Source of the DNA: Candidatus Pullichristensenella stercoripullorum
GTDB lineage: Bacteria > Bacillota > Clostridia > Christensenellales > Aristaeellaceae
Reading direction: 5' to 3'
Assembly (NCBI GenBank): GCA_018712885.1
Contig: DVGE01000043.1
Location: 1 to 9,464, forward strand
DNA length: 9,464 nt
Part shown: positions 5,630 to 9,464 of the stretch, one piece after another
Position numbering within the stretch: the stretch's first letter is position 1
How the letters are laid out: the number at the start of each line of letters is the position of its first letter
Program-made: the position numbers and the translations under genes
The notes under the pieces: model-generated
What the model was told of the DNA's origin: nothing
What the model saw: only the letters and a program-made list of their open reading frames with translations
The model's database searches: none

Positions 5630-6051
5630 CGGCAAAAGAGGTGTTGGAGCAGCTTTCGCGCAGGGACGCGCGCATCGAGGGCATGCGCGAGCGTTTGCAG
5701 CGCTACCGCGAACTGGCGGAGGGGCAGCGGGCGCGGCTGCGTTCCCTGCCGGGCGGCGGGCAGCGGCGCACGTCGTCCGTGGAAGAGTATGTGTCGAAGA
5801 TCGTCGATCTCACCCGCGAGGTGGACGCGCAGATCGACGAGTATGTGGATCTCACCCGCGCCATCGACGCGACCATCGCCGCGCTGAAGGATCAGCGTTT
5901 TCAGGATCTGCTGCGCTGGCGCTACATGGACGGCTGGAGGTGGGAGCGCATCAGCCGGGCGATGGGCTACGAAGAGCGGCAGGTCTACCGCCTGCACGCG
6001 CTGGCCCTTTCCGCCTTCGCCCGCGCCTGGGGCGCGGACGAGAGCGCCTGA
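5626..6051 (+). CDS. DUF1492/ArpU-like phage late transcription regulator
   Basis: The 141-aa product resembles the DUF1492 / ArpU-like proteins found just before terminase genes in Firmicutes phages and thought to activate late transcription. Residues about 4-90 are charged and predicted helical, with repeated DLTR-x-(V/I)DA units (VDLTREVDAQI, VDLTRAIDATI) spaced 14 residues apart, as in a coiled coil. Residues about 91-131 (RFQDLLRWRYMDGWRWERISRAMGYEERQVYRLH) look like a sigma-70 region-4-type helix-turn-helix. The ATG overlaps the TGA of the XRE gene and has AAAGGAGG upstream, so it belongs to the repressed early operon. Its likely target is the promoter about 55 bp downstream of its stop. 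The family call rests on recognition of the C-terminal part and gene position; activity is inferred. Confidence 0.78.
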   Translation: MTAKEVLEQLSRRDARIEGMRERLQRYRELAEGQRARLRSLPGGGQRRTSSVEEYVSKIVDLTREVDAQIDEYVDLTRAIDATIAALKDQRFQDLLRWRYMDGWRWERISRAMGYEERQVYRLHALALSAFARAWGADESA

Positions 6052-6080
6052 GGGCATGTCGGCAAATGGCAAGAAGAGAA

Positions 6081-6111
6081 CAGTCAAAGTCAGTCAGGAA
6101 CGTGCTATAAT
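6081..6111 (+). promoter_or_regulatory. Probable late promoter with direct repeats
   Basis: An extended -10, TGCTATAAT (6103-6111), lies 17 bp after a poor -35, GTCAAA (6083-6088). The -35 zone contains CAGTCA twice (6081-6086 and 6091-6096), spaced exactly 10 bp, one helical turn. A strong -10, weak -35 and in-phase repeats are what an activator-dependent promoter looks like. The gene just upstream encodes a DUF1492-like regulator, the obvious candidate activator. Transcription should start near 6118 and run into the terminase genes. Confidence 0.7.
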
Positions 6112-6127
6112 GGCATCGTCGAAGTTC

Positions 6128-6157
6128 GCGCCGCCGGGGAGGACATCCCGGCGGCGC
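6128..6157 (+). other. Strong hairpin in the terminase leader
   Basis: GCGCCGCCGGG and CCCGGCGGCGC form a perfect 11-bp GC stem around an 8-base loop (GAGGACAT). Only two T residues follow, so it is a poor intrinsic terminator. It begins about 10 bases into the predicted late transcript and ends 22 bases before the small-terminase ATG. It may stabilise the late mRNA or hold back read-through from the early operon. Confidence 0.6.
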
Positions 6158-6179
6158 TTCGCTGAAAGGAGAGGGTACC

Positions 6180-6626
6180 ATGGGAAAGTTCGCCCGCTGG
6201 AGCGAGCCGGAGGGCCTGGCGCTGCTGGCGGCGTGGAGGCGCGAAGGCTGCCCGACGGAGGAGATCGCCCGTCGCTGCGGCGTGCGCGAGGCGGTGCTGC
6301 TGGGCTGGGCGCGGCGCTGCCCCGGCGTGGAGGCCGCCCTGCGCACGACCGGCGAAGCGGCCGACGCGCAGGTGGAGAACGCGCTTTTGCGCCGGGCGCT
6401 GGGCTACCGATATACCGAGATCGTGGAGGACGAGAACGGCGGCGCCGTCAAGCGCCGCGAAACGCAGAAATATGAGCCGCCCAATATCACCGCCATCAAG
6501 CTCTGGCTTTCCTGCCGCCTGCCGGAGAAGTGGGGCGCGCGCGTGGGCGAGGCCGACGCGCAGGACAGGCTCGACGCGCTGCTGGCGGCGCTGGACGCGC
6601 AGGCGGGCGGGGAGGAAGCCCCCTGA
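6180..6626 (+). CDS. terS: Phage terminase small subunit (TerS)
   Basis: The 148-aa product fits a small terminase, the DNA-recognition subunit that selects viral DNA for packaging and hands it to TerL. Residues about 13-50 form a helix-turn-helix-like region (ALLAAWRREGCPTEEIARRCGVREAVLLGWARR) that would contact the packaging site. The middle (ENALLRRALGYRYTEI, about 67-82) resembles the oligomerisation region of PBSX-type small subunits. The LPEKWG segment (115-120) and the acidic, alanine-rich C-terminus are common in these proteins. The ATG follows AAAGGAG by 10 bases. It is 20 bp upstream of the large-subunit gene and behind the predicted late promoter. Small subunits diverge fast, so the call leans on its place before TerL. 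Confidence 0.85.
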   Translation: MGKFARWSEPEGLALLAAWRREGCPTEEIARRCGVREAVLLGWARRCPGVEAALRTTGEAADAQVENALLRRALGYRYTEIVEDENGGAVKRRETQKYEPPNITAIKLWLSCRLPEKWGARVGEADAQDRLDALLAALDAQAGGEEAP

Positions 6627-6646
6627 GGAACGGAAAGGAGGACGGC

Positions 6647-7837
6647 ATGCGGCTCAGCCCCAAGCAGAGGCGCTACTGGAACGAGGCGGACTGCCGCTGG
6701 AACGTCAAGTACGGGGCCACGCGCTCGGGCAAGACGTATCTGGACTACTTCATCATCCCCCGCCGCATCCGCGAGCGGGAGGGCAGGCCGGGGCTGACGG
6801 TGCTCCTGGGCAACACGCGCGGCACCTTGGAGCGCAACGTGCTGGCGCCCATGCGCGACCTCTACGGCGCGCAGATGGTCTCGCCCCTGCGCGCCGACGG
6901 CACGGCCACGCTCTTTGGCGAGCGCGTGCATTGTCTGGGCGCGGACAACAAAAAGCACGTCGACCGCCTGCGCGGCGCGTCCATCAAGTACTGCTACGGC
7001 GACGAGGTGGTGACGTGGAACGCGGAAGCCTTCGAGATGCTCAAAAGCCGCCTCGATAAGGCGTATTCGTGCTTCGACGGCACCTGTAACCCCGCCGGGC
7101 CGGGCCACTGGTTCAAGAAGTTCCTCGATTCGGGCGCGGACATCTTTTCCCAGCAGTACGGCATCGACGACAACCCCTTTCTGCCGGAGAGCGTGCGCGC
7201 GGCGCTCAAGCGCGAGTACACGGGCGTGTTTTACCAGCGCTACATCCTCGGCCAGTGGGTGGCGGCGGAGGGCGCGGTCTACCCGATGTTCGAGCGCAGC
7301 CGGCACGTGTCTGCGGACGTTCCTGATGCGCGCTTTACCTGGGTGGGCGTGGACTACGGCCACACCAACCCCACGGCCTTCGTGCGGCTGGGATTGGGCG
7401 AGGACGGGCGCGTATGGGCGCTGGAGGAATACTACCACGCCTCCGGCGAGACGGGGGCGAAGTCGCCGCGCCAGTACGCCGCCGACCTCATCCGCTTCGC
7501 GCGCGGCAGCGCCTGCGTGGTCATCGACCCCTCGGCGGAGGGCTTCATCCTGCAGCTGCACGAGGACAGCCCCGCCCTGCGCCTCAAAAAGGCCGACAAC
7601 GCCGTATTGGAGGGCGTGCAGCTGGTCTCGGCGGCGCTGGACGCGGGGAAGCTGATGTTCCACCCCCGCTGCGAGCGCCTCATCGCCGAGATGGAGGGCT
7701 ACCGCTGGGACGAGCGCGCCCGCGAGCGCGGCGAGGACAAGCCCCGCAAGGAGGACGACCACGCCGTGGACGCGCTGCGCTACGGCCTGATGCACTACCG
7801 CCGCGACGTGCGCAGGCTCTGCCGGCAGGGAACGTGA
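6647..7837 (+). CDS. terL: Phage terminase large subunit (TerL)
   Basis: The 396-aa product is the packaging motor that pumps DNA into the procapsid and cuts it. The N-terminal ATPase has Walker A GATRSGKT (23-30), Walker B ending YGDE (117-120) and the coupling motif GTCNPAGPGHW (145-155). The C-terminal RNase-H-fold nuclease shows acidic residues D236 (GVDYG), D294 (VVIDPS) and D371 with D375 (DDHAVDALRYG). The DHAVDALRYG ending and overall layout match the PBSX/SPP1-like terminase group. All motifs are intact, though at 396 aa it is slightly shorter than usual (about 420). ATG with AAAGGAGG eight bases upstream; the longer open frame back to 6530 lies inside terS and is not used. It sits 20 bp after terS and 25 bp before the portal gene. 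Confidence 0.95.
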   Translation: MRLSPKQRRYWNEADCRWNVKYGATRSGKTYLDYFIIPRRIREREGRPGLTVLLGNTRGTLERNVLAPMRDLYGAQMVSPLRADGTATLFGERVHCLGADNKKHVDRLRGASIKYCYGDEVVTWNAEAFEMLKSRLDKAYSCFDGTCNPAGPGHWFKKFLDSGADIFSQQYGIDDNPFLPESVRAALKREYTGVFYQRYILGQWVAAEGAVYPMFERSRHVSADVPDARFTWVGVDYGHTNPTAFVRLGLGEDGRVWALEEYYHASGETGAKSPRQYAADLIRFARGSACVVIDPSAEGFILQLHEDSPALRLKKADNAVLEGVQLVSAALDAGKLMFHPRCERLIAEMEGYRWDERARERGEDKPRKEDDHAVDALRYGLMHYRRDVRRLCRQGT

Positions 7838-7862
7838 CGGATCATCGCAAAGGAGGAAGACC

Positions 7863-9233
7863 ATGCTGGAACGATTCTGGGAATGGGCGCGGCGGCTGTT
7901 TGGCCGGGGCGCGCAGCTGTCGGGCGCGGCAGCCATGGCGGCGCGCGCCGAGGCGGACTACCGCCGCGCAGACGGGGTGAACCTCACCTGTATCTTTGCC
8001 TCGCGGCTGGCGAGCATCGCCATGTCCGACGCCGCCCTCAATATCTCCGGGCCGCGGGGCGGGGAACGCACGCCGCGCGCGGCGGCGGTGGCGGAGGCTT
8101 TGGAGGACGTGTTTTCCCGCGCGCAGAGCCTCACCGCGCAGGCGCTGGGCACGGGCGGGCGCGTGCTGCTGCCCTGCGTGGCGGACGGCAAGGTGCGCTT
8201 TCAGGCCGTGGGGCAGGACCGCTTTTTCGTTACCGCCACGCGCGGCGGGCAGATCACCGCCGCCACGGTGCTGGCGGGGCGGACCGAGGTGGACGGGCAT
8301 ACCTATTACCGCTGGACGGCCTACGCGCTGGAAAACGGCGTGCAGACCATCTCCACAAGGGTGACGGACGCCTCCGGCCATGTCGTGCCGCCGGAGACGG
8401 CGCCGCAGTGGGCGGGGCTTGCCGGGGATGTGGCCATTGCAGGCGTCGAGCGCCTGACGCTGGCCTTTCTGCGCTCGCCCGCCGACGACCGGCGCGAGGG
8501 CGGCGTCTACGGCGTGCCCATCACCTACGGCTGCGAGGCGCTGATGCGGGAAATTCACGAACACATGCGCCTCATCGGCCGCGAATACCGCCTCACCCGG
8601 CCCATGCTCGGTTTGAGCGCCGAGATGTGGCGCGATCCCTTCGACGGCGGCGAGACCGGCATCGCCCGCGTCCGCCGCACCGTGCAGGATGGCGAGGAGC
8701 CGTTCATTCCCATCGAGGGCGCTTACGATGAGGGGAAGACGCCGTGGCTCGTCTACGCCCCCGAGATCCGCCACGAGGCCATGTACGCCCGCCTCGACCG
8801 GCTCTTTGCCCTCTTGGAAAAGGCCGTGGGCACCAGCCGTGGCATCCTCACCGCCCCGGAGACGGGCGCGGCCACGGCCACGGAGATCCGCGCCGCCAAC
8901 CACGATACCTTCGCCCTCGTCAGCGCCATCCGCCGCATGTGGGAGGCCGCGCTTGCCGACATGGCCTGCGCCGCCGACGTGCTTTGCGAGTTCTACGGCC
9001 TCACCCCGCGCGGCGCGCGCGGCGAGTACGCCGTGGGCGTGGACTGGGACATGAGCCTGTTTGAAAGCTCGCAGGAGAGCTTTTCCCAACTGTGCGAACT
9101 GCACGACCGCGGCCTACTCTCCGGCGCGGAGCTGCGCCAATGGGTGCGCGGCGGCACCCTCGCCGAGGCTGAGGAGGCGGTGGGGAAGGTGGACAGGGAG
9201 GGGCGGTCAGCGCCGGATAACACCCGCAGATGA
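7863..9233 (+). CDS. Phage portal protein (SPP1 gp6-like)
   Basis: The 456-aa product fits the portal family, whose twelve-fold ring forms the capsid vertex through which TerL loads DNA. Length and layout suit the SPP1-gp6-like class. Supporting segments are ANLTC-type early helix (DGVNLTCIFASRLASIAMSD), GTGGRVLLPC (about 96-105), the stem/crown-like region around REIHEHMRLIGREYRLTRP, and the family-typical GILTAPETGAATATEIRAAN with a following long helix. The C-terminal SGAELRQWVRGGTLAEAEEAVGK is also common in portals. ATG has AAAGGAGGAAGACC just upstream, almost the same ribosome site as that of the DUF1492-like gene. The frame is intact from start to stop. Its place right after terL is the standard phage order. 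GC is very high, in sharp contrast to the next gene. Confidence 0.9.
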   Translation: MLERFWEWARRLFGRGAQLSGAAAMAARAEADYRRADGVNLTCIFASRLASIAMSDAALNISGPRGGERTPRAAAVAEALEDVFSRAQSLTAQALGTGGRVLLPCVADGKVRFQAVGQDRFFVTATRGGQITAATVLAGRTEVDGHTYYRWTAYALENGVQTISTRVTDASGHVVPPETAPQWAGLAGDVAIAGVERLTLAFLRSPADDRREGGVYGVPITYGCEALMREIHEHMRLIGREYRLTRPMLGLSAEMWRDPFDGGETGIARVRRTVQDGEEPFIPIEGAYDEGKTPWLVYAPEIRHEAMYARLDRLFALLEKAVGTSRGILTAPETGAATATEIRAANHDTFALVSAIRRMWEAALADMACAADVLCEFYGLTPRGARGEYAVGVDWDMSLFESSQESFSQLCELHDRGLLSGAELRQWVRGGTLAEAEEAVGKVDREGRSAPDNTRR

Positions 9234-9248
9234 GGAGCATCGCCCGCG

Positions 9249-9277
9249 TTGAAAAACGGCGGGCGGCATGGTATACT
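9249..9277 (+). promoter_or_regulatory. Independent promoter after the portal gene
   Basis: TTGAAA (9249-9254), a 17-bp spacer and TATACT (9272-9277) make a good sigma-A promoter in the short gap behind the portal gene, where late phage genes normally share one transcript. Start would be near 9284. A small inverted repeat, TCCAT-CTACG-ATGGA (9281-9295), covers the start point and could be an operator or a leader hairpin. Confidence 0.75.
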
Positions 9278-9308
9278 GTATCCATCTACGATGGATGGCG
9301 GTGGCGGC

Positions 9309-9464
9309 GTGAATGTCATTGGCGAAATCACAAACGAGCAGGTTGTAAAATATTGGAAGGGCGTTAAAACAAGAGTGATTCTTACGGAAGAACGGATCGG
9401 GCATATTCGAGAGGGGCACGCGGAGGATTTTGACGCTTTTTCAAATTACATACCTGACGCTATA
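9309..9464 (+). CDS. Partial gene, possible PBECR2-like nuclease-fold protein (5' end only)
   Basis: A frame open to the window edge encodes at least 52 residues, beginning VNVIGEITNEQ and continuing with VILTEERIGHIREGHAEDF and NYIPDAI. The pattern of a strand, then ERIxHI-x3-H and a Y-I-P segment resembles the start of PBECR2 (Phage-Barnase-EndoU-ColicinE5/D-RelE-like nuclease 2) domains found beside phage portal and head genes. This is pattern recall without a database check, and the catalytic C-terminal part is missing. The GTG at 9309 is preferred because family members often begin with an NVIGEI-like segment; an in-frame ATG at 9291 is the alternative. Neither has a good ribosome site. 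GC is about 44% (67 of 154 bases by my count from 9311), against about 80% in the last 60 bases of the portal gene region. Own promoter plus foreign composition suggests a moron-type acquisition. Confidence 0.6.
   Translation, partial: MNVIGEITNEQVVKYWKGVKTRVILTEERIGHIREGHAEDFDAFSNYIPDAI

Noticed and set aside
6056..6475. ATG-started frame between the DUF1492-like gene and terS
   Set aside because: It overlaps terS by almost 300 bases in another frame, runs through the predicted late promoter, and becomes Arg/Gly/Ala-rich. No good ribosome site.
6404..7936. Long minus-strand frame (510 codons) antisense to terL
   Set aside because: High GC makes stop-free shadows common. The plus-strand frame carries all TerL motifs, and the antisense product is low-complexity with no recognisable domain.
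7842..9104. Long minus-strand frame (420 codons) antisense to the portal gene
   Set aside because: Shadow of the portal gene; composition is Ala/Gly/Arg/His-rich and no domain is recognisable.
1..9464. tRNA genes, rRNA genes, CRISPR arrays, insertion sequences
   Set aside because: No cloverleaf, no regularly spaced repeat array and no transposase were seen on either strand.

Overview
The window looks like chromosomal DNA of a high-GC Bacillota (Clostridia-like) bacterium. Coding is dense, GC is high, ribosome binding sites are strong AAGGAGG type, and promoters fit the sigma-A consensus with 17-bp spacers. The genus cannot be read from the sequence.

Left half (about 17-4566, all minus strand): a sugar-import operon. 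In transcription order it holds a periplasmic-binding-protein-type lipoprotein, a double-domain RbsA/MglA-type ATPase, an RbsC-type permease and a D-lyxose ketol-isomerase. One near-perfect promoter with an A-tract (4538-4577) drives it. A 224-bp gap rich in hairpins separates the binding-protein gene from the ATPase gene, and a smaller hairpin separates the permease gene from the isomerase gene. Both fit unequal expression from one mRNA. The isomerase suggests that D-lyxose or a related sugar is imported and isomerised to a ketose. No kinase or sugar regulator lies in the window.

Middle (4588-5629): a phage-type immunity switch. A leftward CI/LexA-like repressor (XRE helix-turn-helix plus S24 self-cleavage domain) faces a rightward operon that starts with a 78-aa XRE protein. 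Four copies of a 13-bp palindrome, TCACGAAACGTGA or a one-base variant, lie on the two divergent promoters and at the end of the small XRE gene. Their positions give a readable circuit: the repressor represses itself and the rightward genes, and self-cleavage would release both.

Right half (5626-9233, plus strand): a DUF1492/ArpU-like late regulator, a probable late promoter with 10-bp-spaced direct repeats, then small terminase, large terminase and portal genes. No integrase, replication, recombination or lysis gene lies between the immunity switch and the packaging genes. This is a much reduced prophage or a domesticated packaging module.

Right edge (9249-9464): a gene with its own consensus promoter and much lower GC begins and runs off the end. 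Its visible N-terminus resembles the PBECR2 nuclease-fold family, and it looks like a moron-type accessory gene.
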